Shown piece by piece: positions 1 through 9,703 of a stretch of 64,000 nt of DNA. The first letter of the stretch is position 1; every line of letters begins with the position of its first letter. The translations under genes were made by a program, and so were the position numbers. The notes beneath the pieces are model-generated. The model was not told where the DNA came from. It ran no database searches and saw nothing but the letters and a program-made list of their open reading frames with translations. The DNA comes from Prevotella sp. E15-22 (lineage in GTDB: Bacteria; Bacteroidota; Bacteroidia; Bacteroidales; Bacteroidaceae), in contig NZ_CP096247.1 in NCBI RefSeq assembly GCF_023204875.1, forward strand, positions 2,356,001 through 2,420,000. Direction: 5' to 3'.

Positions 1-580
1 GAGCATTCGCAGTCAGCGAGTTCAAACCACGAATAAACATAGCGGCACCATAGCCAGGGCCACCCGAACGAGTGATAGCACGAACATCAGCACCCATCAG
101 TCCTTCGATATCAGTGTCGATGGTCTGAGAGGTTGTATTCGTGATGCTCTGTGTGTTAGAAGCAGTGATGTCCGTTTGCGTAGTATACATTGGACGGAAC
201 TTATCTGCCAGCATCTCAATGCGCAGCTGCTTGCCATCATTGCCAATAGCCACCTGCTGACTCAGGTACTGGGGAGTGTGAACATAAAGAGCAGTTGCGA
301 AAACTGGCACTTTAATAACGAACTCACCATTATCCTCTGTCATTGCCGTATAATTAGCATGACCGAGAGCCTGAATCATGATACCTGACAGGGGAGCCTT
401 CGTAGCAGCATCCACACAGATACCCTTGATTTCCTTTGTAGGATAAGTAGGCAAAACAGCCTTCTTTTCCTTCTTCACCACCTTTATCTCTTCACTGTCA
501 GTGTCGTCATCCTGTGCAAGAACAGGCATGGCTACAAAAGCACTAAAAAGAGAAAGTATTATAATATTGAATTGTTTCAT
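1..580 (-). CDS. SusC/RagA-type TonB-dependent receptor, N-terminal part only
   Basis: This gene runs off the left edge; only the first 193 residues are present. The start ATG is at 580. A signal peptide ends near MPVLAQD. It is followed by a carboxypeptidase-regulatory-like beta domain (about residues 45-115, beginning KEIKGICVDAATKAPLSG). The start of a plug domain follows, with the typical stretch RSGGPGYGAAMFIRGLNSLT. Proteins of this family are outer-membrane barrels that import ligands captured by SusD-type lipoproteins, powered by TonB. The start is 21 bases after the stop of the upstream fasciclin gene, so it belongs to the same operon. It is therefore a second SusC in this locus, and its SusD partner should lie beyond the edge. 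Family assignment is firm; the substrate is unknown. Confidence 0.9.
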   Translation of the reverse strand, partial: MKQFNIIILSLFSAFVAMPVLAQDDDTDSEEIKVVKKEKKAVLPTYPTKEIKGICVDAATKAPLSGIMIQALGHANYTAMTEDNGEFVIKVPVFATALYVHTPQYLSQQVAIGNDGKQLRIEMLADKFRPMYTTQTDITASNTQSITNTTSQTIDTDIEGLMGADVRAITRSGGPGYGAAMFIRGLNSLTANA

Positions 581-601
581 AACTCATTCAGTTTTTTATT
601 A

Positions 602-2362
602 TTAGAGACCTCGGTCATATTTATAGTCGGGATGCTCCTTGATATAAGTATCAAGGTTCTTCGGACGAAGAATGATACAGTCAATACGCATCGTACGGTC
701 GTAAATAGCAGTCTGCTTGCTACCTACGCGACTTCTAATACGCACATAAGGAGCATAAGTCTGATTAGAACCAGACATACCCACATAAGATGTTGGGAAC
801 GTCACATCACCAATGTAGGTAGTATCAACCTTAGCAGTCATGCCTTCAACGTTCTGCAGTGAGTCAACTGCGGGGTCAATATCCTTAAAGGTAATGTCCT
901 TCGTCTTTCCCTTCTCGTCAGCATAATAGAAGGTCACTTCAACATGATTCTTCTTCAGAGGCTCTGAATAGTATTTACTGTTGATGTTTGCAGGAACAAA
1001 GACAATATATGCGCTATACTCTGTTGAGCGAACACCAGGGAGATAGAAGTTAACCTCAGGGTTCACTGCCTTACTGGCAGGAGTAATCTCCAAGTAACTA
1101 TTGTTAGACACCTTACCATCAACTTCCTCGTTCTTTCTGTTTACAGAAACAGCCTCAGCACTACCATTGCTTACATAAGCAAGGAATCGTGAATACTCAG
1201 TTTCGAAACGCAGTTCAGGGTTCCACAAGTTCCATGTACGAACATGCAAGCTGTCGTCTGCCGTCACCCATATAGCGCCGTTACTCTTATCAACACGCGT
1301 TGTATGGGCAAACAGATTGGCAGCATCCTCAGAATAAGACTTCGCTCCGATTGTTGACATCAGAGAGTCCATTTTCAAAGATGCACCATCCTGCTGGTTC
1401 TTCAGTTTCTTGTTGTCGTAGATATTGTTGTTGTAGAACAGCTCACCAGCAAGGTAAATCTTAGCAATAGAGTCAGTTATAGCAGCAGCATCATCCAGTT
1501 TAACCTTCTGGATAGTCTGGTTCTCAACGCTCTCCATAAACTCAAACTCAGGCACGTACTTAAAGAACGAGCTAACCGTTGCATATGCCTTATTCCAAGC
1601 CTTATTAGTAGGAGCAACCATAGTATAGCTACTATCCTCTACATTGATATAGGCATCATAGATATCATAGAGGTCATTGTGCTCATAGTACACCGTATCA
1701 AGATAAGTCTGTTCGCCATGGAGCACTGGGCCCTTCTTACTCTTAGACTCATCAATTTTCTTCTCATCGTAACTCTTGATGAAGGCGCTGATTGAGTCAA
1801 GTTCATAGTCGTAGTTATTCAACGACTCGTAGATACTCGACAAGAAAGGCACCTTACCATCAACAGCATGCAGTGTACCGTTGCTGCAACTGCTCAGGTT
1901 GGGAATAGCCAGTTTCACACCCTGAATAGAGTAGTCAGATGCACCATCAAAAGACATCTTCTTCTCATTCAGCATATAGATCTTCTTATTCACCACACCC
2001 GATGCAGGATAATTGTTACGAGCGATGTGATTCTCGACAAACTCTCTGAGGAGGCGTTCATTGCCATATTGCGACAACACGTCATAGTCGAAAGAGTTAT
2101 CAACAGGTGCCCAGACAGTATAAGTCTGTGAAGCCGACAGTTTCTCATCATATCCAGTCTTCTTCAAAAGAGAAGCAAACTGTGTGAGATTATCAGCCTT
2201 GTCAATTTGCTGCCACAAGGTAGAACGCTGTGAATCCAACACAGATGAGTTGGTATCAAAGTGATCGTCCCAATCGGAGCAGGCCGTCAGAGTGGCTGCA
2301 GCGATGATAGCGCTGCAAGCCATTCCCTTCCAACCAAGATGTTTTATATTGAAACTAATCAT
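602..2362 (-). CDS. Fasciclin (FAS1) domain lipoprotein
   Basis: A 586-residue exported lipoprotein with the lipobox Cys at about residue 28 (TLTACSD). A FAS1-like domain covers about residues 55-175: it has the hallmark YTVWAPVDNSF near its start and NGTLHAVDGKVPF near its end, matching the conserved FAS1 H1 and H2 regions. A weaker second FAS1-like segment follows at about 190-350 (YTMVAPTNKAWNKA). The last 200 residues look like a beta-rich module I cannot name. FAS1 domains are known for adhesion and ligand binding. The gene sits between another FAS1 lipoprotein (31 bases upstream) and a SusC-type receptor (21 bases downstream), so it is probably a surface component of that transport system. 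The ligand is unknown. Confidence 0.85.
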   Translation of the reverse strand: MISFNIKHLGWKGMACSAIIAAATLTACSDWDDHFDTNSSVLDSQRSTLWQQIDKADNLTQFASLLKKTGYDEKLSASQTYTVWAPVDNSFDYDVLSQYGNERLLREFVENHIARNNYPASGVVNKKIYMLNEKKMSFDGASDYSIQGVKLAIPNLSSCSNGTLHAVDGKVPFLSSIYESLNNYDYELDSISAFIKSYDEKKIDESKSKKGPVLHGEQTYLDTVYYEHNDLYDIYDAYINVEDSSYTMVAPTNKAWNKAYATVSSFFKYVPEFEFMESVENQTIQKVKLDDAAAITDSIAKIYLAGELFYNNNIYDNKKLKNQQDGASLKMDSLMSTIGAKSYSEDAANLFAHTTRVDKSNGAIWVTADDSLHVRTWNLWNPELRFETEYSRFLAYVSNGSAEAVSVNRKNEEVDGKVSNNSYLEITPASKAVNPEVNFYLPGVRSTEYSAYIVFVPANINSKYYSEPLKKNHVEVTFYYADEKGKTKDITFKDIDPAVDSLQNVEGMTAKVDTTYIGDVTFPTSYVGMSGSNQTYAPYVRIRSRVGSKQTAIYDRTMRIDCIILRPKNLDTYIKEHPDYKYDRGL

Positions 2363-2393
2363 AATCGTCTTATTTCTGTTATCAGTTATCGAT

Positions 2394-4439
2394 TTAGTAC
2401 ATATCCTCTACGTAAGTAGTGCTATTATAGACATTCTCAGGGCACAACTCGATGTAATCCAAGTGGAACTGAGCACTGTTGTCGTCGATCACAGTCTTGA
2501 AGCGCAACCAGTGTTCACCCTGATCCAGCTTACCCTTGTAGATAATACGGCGCAAGTCCTTAGGATTGCTGCGTGCGTAGTTACCAGAACCAACACCCAC
2601 AGTATAATAGAGCGGACCACGCATGTAACCAAGGTTACGCATGTTAGCATCACTCTCCACGCCTTTGTCGTCCAGCTTACTCCAGTCGCACCATCCAGTA
2701 TAAACGTCAGGTGTCAGGTTAGAGTTATTAGCAGGAATAATACGCATGTCAAGAGGAATATCGATAGCCTTCATCGAGCTCAGTTCAGACGAGGTACCCA
2801 TATAAATCTGCACCATACCACGCTTACCCTCGGCCGTATAACCCATACGCAATTCGTATGTTCCATCGGGCACAGGCGGCAGACGCATAGCGAAGTCGTA
2901 GTTACCTTCGCCAAGGAACTCATCGCCCTGATAGTTACTCCAGCCACTGCTCTGACCAGGCAGATACAACAGCAAAGTAGAAGAACCGTTGTAGATTCTC
3001 AGGTTCTGGAGGAAGCCCGGAGGCATACAGATGTAGTTACCTGACAGTTGAGCAGCAGGATAGCTACCTTCCTTACCACCATTCATGGCCTTCACCTCTG
3101 AGTCGGCAATACGACGGAACGAGTTCGACATCATCTCACCGAACAGCACAGTATCATCAAAACGCATGCGCTCGTTCAAAGCACCACGAGGCACATCCTT
3201 GTTATAGACAAGCACGTCCTTGATGGGGTGGATATAACCGTTGGCAGGCTGAACCTGACCCTTCAGGCCAACCAACTCAACGCCCTCGAACATCACGGTA
3301 TGCATATCCTTTGTACCAAGTTCTGCCACCTGGTTGGTCAGTGAAGAGTTTGCCTCCCAGCGATTCAGTCTCAACACATTCTTGTTCTTGGTAACCTTCA
3401 CCAGTGTGTAGGGCAACATCGTCTCATAATACTCAACAAGCGTCACCTTGTTAATCTGGTTGTGGTCGTTTGTCAACTTAGCATAAGGAATCTTATACTT
3501 CAGAACGTGATAACGCAAGAACATGCTCAACACATTCCAAGGATTCTTATAGTCTGTGCCGCGGCTAATCTGAATATTGTTGTTACGAACATAATCGTAC
3601 CATTCCTGACAGTTAGCATATACAGAATCAGCATAATGAGCCATTGTCTCAACGTCCACAATACCCTTCTCCTTCAACACATCATCGGTCTCTGCAAACA
3701 AGGTATAACCAACCTCACACTTCTCAGGAACATAGAAGCCATACGACTTCTCGATGACGCCAAACGAGTGGCTAGTCTCAGTAAGTGTATCAGCCAAGCC
3801 AGTAGCCTTCAGAGCATTTGAGAAGATAGAATACTCGCTATGAGATTCCATCTCACCAGCAATCAGTCGGTTTGAACGTGTGATCACGTGACTAATCTCG
3901 TGCAGCACACCATTCTCCAAGTCCACATCAAGACCTTCCTTCTGAATCTTCGCATCGCGGTTGATGGCCACAGTCTTAGCAATAGAGTCGAACGAGGTAG
4001 TAATCTCACGTCCCAGTATGGTTTTAACAGTCATACCGTTACCCATATAGACACTCATCACCTCAGTGTTCAACAAGTGGAACAAAGCGATATCCTCACA
4101 CAGAGAGTCAGTCAGTCCTTCCAGGCTGCGGCTCGTCATGCCATTGTGAGGGAACTCCTTGTTTGTCGTATCGTCGTAAAGGCTGTCAATATAAGCCTGT
4201 ACGGCATCATTGTCAGGAGCAAAGCAAGTATAAGTACCATAAGCTGCCAGAATCTTGTCGTAGTTGATTCTCTTCAGGATATAGTTGAAACTGCTGAACT
4301 GCTCACTGCGGTTCTCCAGATAATCTTCGATGGTCTCACCAGTAAAGGTATAGAGGTTCGACTCGTCAATATCCTCTTTACAGGAATTGAAGATTAAAAT
4401 ATTAAGGAATAAAAATATAAAAATACTAATTCGTTTCAT
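2394..4439 (-). CDS. Fasciclin (FAS1) domain lipoprotein with C-terminal beta module
   Basis: A 681-residue lipoprotein with a very short signal peptide and the lipobox Cys at residue 20 (LIFNSCKED). The first FAS1 domain spans about residues 40-190 (YTCFAPDNDAVQAY; NGVLHEISHVI). A second FAS1-like unit at about 205-410 ends in NGYIHPIKDVLVY. From about residue 470 to the end there is a beta-sandwich-like part (GNYDFAMRLPPVPDGTYELR, then GEHWLRFKTVIDD). This resembles ligand-binding modules of surface lipoproteins, but I cannot assign a family. It follows the SusD gene by 29 bases and precedes another FAS1 gene by 31. Its likely job is surface binding or adhesion alongside the SusC/SusD pair. 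That role is inferred from context. Confidence 0.85.
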   Translation of the reverse strand: MKRISIFIFLFLNILIFNSCKEDIDESNLYTFTGETIEDYLENRSEQFSSFNYILKRINYDKILAAYGTYTCFAPDNDAVQAYIDSLYDDTTNKEFPHNGMTSRSLEGLTDSLCEDIALFHLLNTEVMSVYMGNGMTVKTILGREITTSFDSIAKTVAINRDAKIQKEGLDVDLENGVLHEISHVITRSNRLIAGEMESHSEYSIFSNALKATGLADTLTETSHSFGVIEKSYGFYVPEKCEVGYTLFAETDDVLKEKGIVDVETMAHYADSVYANCQEWYDYVRNNNIQISRGTDYKNPWNVLSMFLRYHVLKYKIPYAKLTNDHNQINKVTLVEYYETMLPYTLVKVTKNKNVLRLNRWEANSSLTNQVAELGTKDMHTVMFEGVELVGLKGQVQPANGYIHPIKDVLVYNKDVPRGALNERMRFDDTVLFGEMMSNSFRRIADSEVKAMNGGKEGSYPAAQLSGNYICMPPGFLQNLRIYNGSSTLLLYLPGQSSGWSNYQGDEFLGEGNYDFAMRLPPVPDGTYELRMGYTAEGKRGMVQIYMGTSSELSSMKAIDIPLDMRIIPANNSNLTPDVYTGWCDWSKLDDKGVESDANMRNLGYMRGPLYYTVGVGSGNYARSNPKDLRRIIYKGKLDQGEHWLRFKTVIDDNSAQFHLDYIELCPENVYNSTTYVEDMY

Positions 4440-4468
4440 AATTGTAACCTTTCTTAAATTTTAATCTT

Positions 4469-6262
4469 TTAATTCTTCGTCGTAGATTTCTCCTGAATCC
4501 ATACAGGGTTCTGCTTCAACTGGTTGTTAACCTTCATCTCCTTCTCGTAGACAGGCCAATACAGATAAGGTTCAGTATCCATCTTGTAAGAGACAGCGTC
4601 ACCCTCACCAGCCTTATACTTACGAGTGATAAACTCGGTCATAGACTTACGCAATGTAGGAGCCTTGAGCTGACCGTTTTCTCCAGTCTGACTAGCCATG
4701 GTCTTGTTGATATCAACACCATCCATACCACGATAGCAATAACGCAGCAGGTCCCACCAGCGCTTACCCTCGAAACAAAGTTCGCGTTCACGCTCTGCCA
4801 GGACGAGCAACTCCATAGCATCCTTGGTCACATAGTCCTTCGCATTCAAGGTATCCTTAGCAGTCTTCAGCATAGAACGCTTGTTCACCTTCTGTACCAG
4901 ATTGAATGCCTTTGTCAGATTCTCCTCGTCAGCATCTGTCGACCTAGCCACCAAAGCCTCAGCCTCCATCAGCATCAAGTCAGTGATACGATAAACAACC
5001 CAGTTCTGACGGAAGTTATCGTAGCCACGTGAAGTGCTCTTTGACAAGCCCGATGTTGCAGGTGGTACCAAGGTAACAGCAGAGCTTTCGCCAAACACCA
5101 TCTTGCGGATAGCCATCTGTTCAGCTTCAGCATTGTCAGCATCATAGACATTGTTCCAGAAACGATAGTCGTTCTTCGAGAAGAACACCTTCTTAGCCTG
5201 CTCCTTATTTGCAGTAGCCTCAATAGTATTGAAGATCTGCGAAGCCATCATCGTACCATTGCTGGCGTTTTTGTCCAACTTGTAATAGTGGTTCTCCAGC
5301 GCAGTATTAGAGTTGTTAATACCATTATACTGCCATTCCAGAATACTCTCGCGAGAATTGCTGTAGCTGGGATAGAACACCTCCAGAAGAGCATCGCCAT
5401 AGAGATAGAGATGATACTTATCCTCATCACCAGTACCCACCTTATCAGTATGATACTTCTTATAGTAAGCATCCTTATTATCAACGATCTGCTCTACCAG
5501 TCTCTCAACCTCCTCATAATCGTTATAGGCATTCTTGGTCATAGAGCCACGCCACAGATAGATGTCGGCCAAGATAGCGTCGACGGCATCGGTGGTGATA
5601 TAACCCCAGTTACGCCAATCGTTCTGGCCATAGCCACCCGACTTCATGATATACTGACGAGCCTCCTTCAAGTCGTCAATACAATGCTGAAGAACCTCAG
5701 CAGGAGTACTCTGAGGCAGAGTCTCCACCTGTGTATCATCCTCAACAGAGTGTGTCACATAAGGCACATCACGGAAAGCTCTAACCAGATAGAAATAGCA
5801 CAGCGAACGCAGGGCCTTCATCTGGGCACAAACCACCTCATAGTCACCCTGAGTGAACTCTGGGTCGAGTTCCATCACATCGGGTGCATGGTTCAGCACG
5901 ATGTTACAGTTGTTAATCACCTTATAGTAGCTCTCCCATGAACAATAGTCCATTGTAGGCAACAGGTTCAATGCACTGATATTATCAAGAGTTGTGTTGT
6001 TGTAATCAGACAGTTTCACCAACTCATCCGAACGATAAGCACCCCAGATGATGGCACGTGTCTGAACATCAGCACTCAACATACTTTGATAACAACCATC
6101 CACCATCTGGTCGACGTCACTCTTTGTCTTCCAGAAGTTCTCACCAACGATACGGTCGGTGGGATAAATGGTCAGAAAGTCTGTGCAACTGGAAAGTCCA
6201 ACAGCCAAGCCGCAGCAAGTCAGACCTCCAACAATGATTTTCTTTATATTATTAGTAATCAT
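4469..6262 (-). CDS. SusD/RagB-family nutrient-binding outer membrane lipoprotein
   Basis: A SusD-like surface lipoprotein of 597 residues. SusD proteins form the lid over a SusC barrel and capture the substrate. The lipobox Cys is at residue 26 (GLSSCTDFL). It has the usual SusD start motif (FWKTKSDVDQMVDGCYQSM), TPR-like helices, and the C-terminal part ERERELCFEGKRWWDLLRY that marks RagB/SusD proteins. An upstream in-frame TTG at 6292 would add ten residues; I chose the ATG at 6262 because it begins a normal lipoprotein signal peptide. The SusC stop at 6297 lies 34 bases upstream. SusD is always paired with the SusC next to it, here the 6297-9689 gene. The substrate cannot be read from the sequence. 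Confidence 0.95.
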   Translation of the reverse strand: MITNNIKKIIVGGLTCCGLAVGLSSCTDFLTIYPTDRIVGENFWKTKSDVDQMVDGCYQSMLSADVQTRAIIWGAYRSDELVKLSDYNNTTLDNISALNLLPTMDYCSWESYYKVINNCNIVLNHAPDVMELDPEFTQGDYEVVCAQMKALRSLCYFYLVRAFRDVPYVTHSVEDDTQVETLPQSTPAEVLQHCIDDLKEARQYIMKSGGYGQNDWRNWGYITTDAVDAILADIYLWRGSMTKNAYNDYEEVERLVEQIVDNKDAYYKKYHTDKVGTGDEDKYHLYLYGDALLEVFYPSYSNSRESILEWQYNGINNSNTALENHYYKLDKNASNGTMMASQIFNTIEATANKEQAKKVFFSKNDYRFWNNVYDADNAEAEQMAIRKMVFGESSAVTLVPPATSGLSKSTSRGYDNFRQNWVVYRITDLMLMEAEALVARSTDADEENLTKAFNLVQKVNKRSMLKTAKDTLNAKDYVTKDAMELLVLAERERELCFEGKRWWDLLRYCYRGMDGVDINKTMASQTGENGQLKAPTLRKSMTEFITRKYKAGEGDAVSYKMDTEPYLYWPVYEKEMKVNNQLKQNPVWIQEKSTTKN

Positions 6263-6296
6263 AATGTTCAATATTCTTTGTTCAACGTTCAAGGTC

Positions 6297-9200
6297 TTAG
6301 AATCCTACTTGGATATTCAGAGTCACCGACTTACTTCTTGGTGTCTGCGAATTATCGTAGGCAATACCCCAAGAGCCAGGAGAGTGCTCAGGATCAGTAC
6401 CACTATACTTACTCCAGCACAGCAGGTTCTGACCAGAGAGACTCATGTTCAGGCGACGCAGTCCAAGAGCCTTCAGAGTCTTCTGCTTAAAGTTGTAAGA
6501 CAGCTGGATATAGCTCATACGCACGAACGAGGCATCCTCCACGTAGCGGTCGCTACCCAGGAAGTTATAACCCGTGTTGTACATAGCACGTGGGATCATG
6601 GTCACGTCACCATTCTTACGCCAGCGCCAGTTCACAGCAGAACTCTGGTTGTTAGCATTGAACATCTGCTCCAGGTTCATCTTTGCACTGTTCACCACCT
6701 TGCATCCCTCACGATAGTTGAAGCTGGTCTTCAGTGTCCAGTTGTCGTACTGGATGTTGAAACCGAAACCACCATTGAAGTGAGGGTTAGAGTTACCAAG
6801 ATATACAATATCAAGAGAGTTGATCTGACCATCGTGGTTGATATCCTCGTAGATAGCGTCACCACCCTGGAACTTATAAGTAGAAGTACCCTCGCTGAAG
6901 TTGTACACCTGACGGATAGGATTACCGCTGCCATCCATCATCACATGTCCCTCCTTATCGATGGCGATAGGAGCGGTCTTGCCCGATGCGAGGAACACAT
7001 TATTAATATAATCCTCAAACTCCTTGCCAGTCCAGCCGTTGCTGGTCTTCATGTTTGTCAGGTACTCATAGGTGTACTGGTATACGCCCTTATAGCGCAA
7101 GCCGTAGATAGAACCCAGAGGATTACCCTTCTGGATGCGGTTCATGAACTGACCACGCTTACTTGAGTCCCACTCAGTGTTAATACTCTCGAGCACGCTC
7201 TCGTCCATATCCACAATCTCGTTGAAGTTCTGCGAGATGTTGAAGTTGGCCGACAGAGAGAACTTACCAACCTTCAGGAACTGGTTAGCCGAGATGTTCA
7301 ACTCCCAACCCTTATTGGTCATCTCACCTACGTTAGCCCAAGCCAGACTTGAGAAACCTGAGGTTGAAGGAATACGAACGCCACTCATCAACAGGTCCTT
7401 GGTACGCTTGAAATAGTAGTTGAAGTCACCAGTGATGCGATCGTTGAACAGTCCGAAGTTACCACCGAGGTTATACTGAGTAGTACGCTCCCACTTCAGG
7501 TTGTTCAGCTGCAAGCCCTCCAGATAGGTCACACTATGGGTGTCACCCACGCCACCATACACACCAGAGGTGTTATACTTGGCATACTGCACGTACTCTG
7601 ATCCAGGGGGGCGACCCACGATACCCCAAGAGGGACGGAATGACAACATGCTGAGCCAGTTCTTAGACCATTTCATGAACTTCTCGTCGCTGATGTTCCA
7701 ACGAGCAGAAAGACCAGGGAACCAACCCCACTTCTTATCGTCACCGAAACGAGTGGTACCGTCGGCACGGAGTGAGAGGTCGAGCACATATCTTTCCTTG
7801 AATGACAAGTGACCAGTGTAGATCATTGACATTGAACGCCACTGACCGTTACCAGAACTCATGCTCTCGATATTCACGTCAACAGTAGGCGAGGTGATAC
7901 CATTAGGTGTGTTTCTGTTAACCACCGTCTGGTTGTTATCATTACCAATCGTCATCTCCCAGCGACCTAGCATCGTAGCATAGAAGTCCTCGTTCTTGAA
8001 GTGAGGAGTAAAGGTCAAGGTGTGGCGAGTGGTCACAGCCTGTGAGTTGTAGTCGTACACCTGGTTGCGGTTATAGTTACCATCGTTCCATCCCTTGGTC
8101 TCCAAAGAACCAGGCCAGAACTTAGGCTCACTCTTTGAGAAGATATCCAGATATACCAGACCGGTATACTTCAGACGTGTGTGCTCATCGTCCTTACCCA
8201 TCAACTCATAGTCGAGTTTGAACTCAGGTGAGATACGATAGGTCTTCTCCTTACGCCAAGCCAGGTTAGCAATAGCAACAGGGTTGCCCAGGTCACGGAT
8301 ATTCTTCAACTGGTTAGAAGAAGTACCAGCAACAGAAGAGCCGGCAGCATCGCTGGCGCCCAGAGGCAACATAGCATAAAACTCGTCAGTGTCACTACCG
8401 TCGGCATTCTGACGATAAACGCTCATATTAGGAGCCATCTGCTGGGCACGTCCCAGGATGTTATCGTCGTAGTTACGGTTGTTAGAAGTATAAGTCAGCG
8501 GGAAGGTGGTGCTGAACTTAATACGGTCACTCACGAAATAGTCCAGAGCCAGTTTCGTAGTGAAACGGTCGAGGCTCTGCTTGATAATCGTACCATTCTG
8601 ATGGTCATAGCCGGCAGAAACGCGGAAGTTGGCCTTCTCACCACCACCAGAGATTGTCACATAGTGATACTGGCTCCAAGCCGTCTGAGTAACCTCGTCG
8701 ACCCAGTCGGTATTGTTGTTCCAATTCTCGAACTCAGCCCATGAACGGTTGTAGTTAATCTCGTTGATGTTCGTCGTAGCGTTAGCACTCTGAGTGGGGT
8801 TGTAATACATCTCCTTCATCATCATGGTGTAGTCGTCACCATTCAGCAAATTATAGCCCTTAGGCTGCCAGCTGGCCTGCACACGAAGAGAATAGTCAAC
8901 CTTCACATCACCACGCGCACCACGCTTTGTGCGAATAGAGATAACACCGTTAGCACCACGCGAACCCCAGATAGCTGTTGCGGCAGCATCCTTCAACACC
9001 TGGATATCCTCGATATCAGAAGGGTTCACTGACAACAGCGAAGCATAGGTTTCCTCGTTGGCGTTCTGGAAGTCGAAGTTCTCGTCAGGGTTGTCGAAGA
9101 TATTATCGTCAACAACGATCAGAGGGTTAGAGTTACCATTGATAGAGGTAACACCACGCAGACGCATGGTAGTACCAGAACCAAGGTTACCAGAGTTAGA

Positions 9201-9689
9201 GATAATATCCAGACCAGCAATCTGTCCCTGCAGAGCCTCATCGGCCGATGTGAAGGCCAGACCTTCCACCTCGCTCATGTTGAACGTCTGTGCTGCGACA
9301 GAAACCTCTCGCTCAGGAATAGACAGACCACCTTGGCTGAACTTTCTCTTCTTGGTAACGGTAATCTCAGGAATTGTAGTATCATCCTTCAGGGTGACAT
9401 TAAACTTAGTACGTGTGCCAATAGGCAGGATAACCTGACGATAGCCCACAAACGAAATCTTCAACTTATTCTTTGCATTCTTGATGGTCATCGAGAAGTT
9501 ACCGTTGAAGTCGGTCTGTGTGTTAGACACGATACGGTTGTTGTTATCGATTTCCGATACGTTACACATCATGATGGGGCCCATGGCATCGCTCACGGTA
9601 CCAGAGATACGCACCTGCTGTGCTTGTGCACCTAATGTGAACAAGAAAATATTAAAAAATGCAAGTATTAAAATATTTCTTAGTTTCAT
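6297..9689 (-). CDS. SusC/RagA-family TonB-linked outer membrane receptor
   Basis: A full-length SusC-type receptor of 1130 residues, within the usual size range. In order: a signal peptide ending GAQAQQ; a carboxypeptidase-regulatory-like beta domain at about 25-105 (RISGTVSDAMGPIMMCNVSE); the plug domain at about 125-255, with the family signatures LRGVTSINGNSNPLIVVDD and VLKDAAATAIWGSRGANGVI; then a 22-strand-type barrel to the C terminus. It imports a ligand across the outer membrane using TonB energy. The SusD partner follows immediately and a four-FAS1 lipoprotein lies 14 bases upstream. The substrate is unknown, since no degradative enzyme is visible in the operon. Confidence 0.96.
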   Translation of the reverse strand: MKLRNILILAFFNIFLFTLGAQAQQVRISGTVSDAMGPIMMCNVSEIDNNNRIVSNTQTDFNGNFSMTIKNAKNKLKISFVGYRQVILPIGTRTKFNVTLKDDTTIPEITVTKKRKFSQGGLSIPEREVSVAAQTFNMSEVEGLAFTSADEALQGQIAGLDIISNSGNLGSGTTMRLRGVTSINGNSNPLIVVDDNIFDNPDENFDFQNANEETYASLLSVNPSDIEDIQVLKDAAATAIWGSRGANGVISIRTKRGARGDVKVDYSLRVQASWQPKGYNLLNGDDYTMMMKEMYYNPTQSANATTNINEINYNRSWAEFENWNNNTDWVDEVTQTAWSQYHYVTISGGGEKANFRVSAGYDHQNGTIIKQSLDRFTTKLALDYFVSDRIKFSTTFPLTYTSNNRNYDDNILGRAQQMAPNMSVYRQNADGSDTDEFYAMLPLGASDAAGSSVAGTSSNQLKNIRDLGNPVAIANLAWRKEKTYRISPEFKLDYELMGKDDEHTRLKYTGLVYLDIFSKSEPKFWPGSLETKGWNDGNYNRNQVYDYNSQAVTTRHTLTFTPHFKNEDFYATMLGRWEMTIGNDNNQTVVNRNTPNGITSPTVDVNIESMSSGNGQWRSMSMIYTGHLSFKERYVLDLSLRADGTTRFGDDKKWGWFPGLSARWNISDEKFMKWSKNWLSMLSFRPSWGIVGRPPGSEYVQYAKYNTSGVYGGVGDTHSVTYLEGLQLNNLKWERTTQYNLGGNFGLFNDRITGDFNYYFKRTKDLLMSGVRIPSTSGFSSLAWANVGEMTNKGWELNISANQFLKVGKFSLSANFNISQNFNEIVDMDESVLESINTEWDSSKRGQFMNRIQKGNPLGSIYGLRYKGVYQYTYEYLTNMKTSNGWTGKEFEDYINNVFLASGKTAPIAIDKEGHVMMDGSGNPIRQVYNFSEGTSTYKFQGGDAIYEDINHDGQINSLDIVYLGNSNPHFNGGFGFNIQYDNWTLKTSFNYREGCKVVNSAKMNLEQMFNANNQSSAVNWRWRKNGDVTMIPRAMYNTGYNFLGSDRYVEDASFVRMSYIQLSYNFKQKTLKALGLRRLNMSLSGQNLLCWSKYSGTDPEHSPGSWGIAYDNSQTPRSKSVTLNIQVGF

Positions 9690-9703
9690 AATTCTTTCTG
9701 TTT

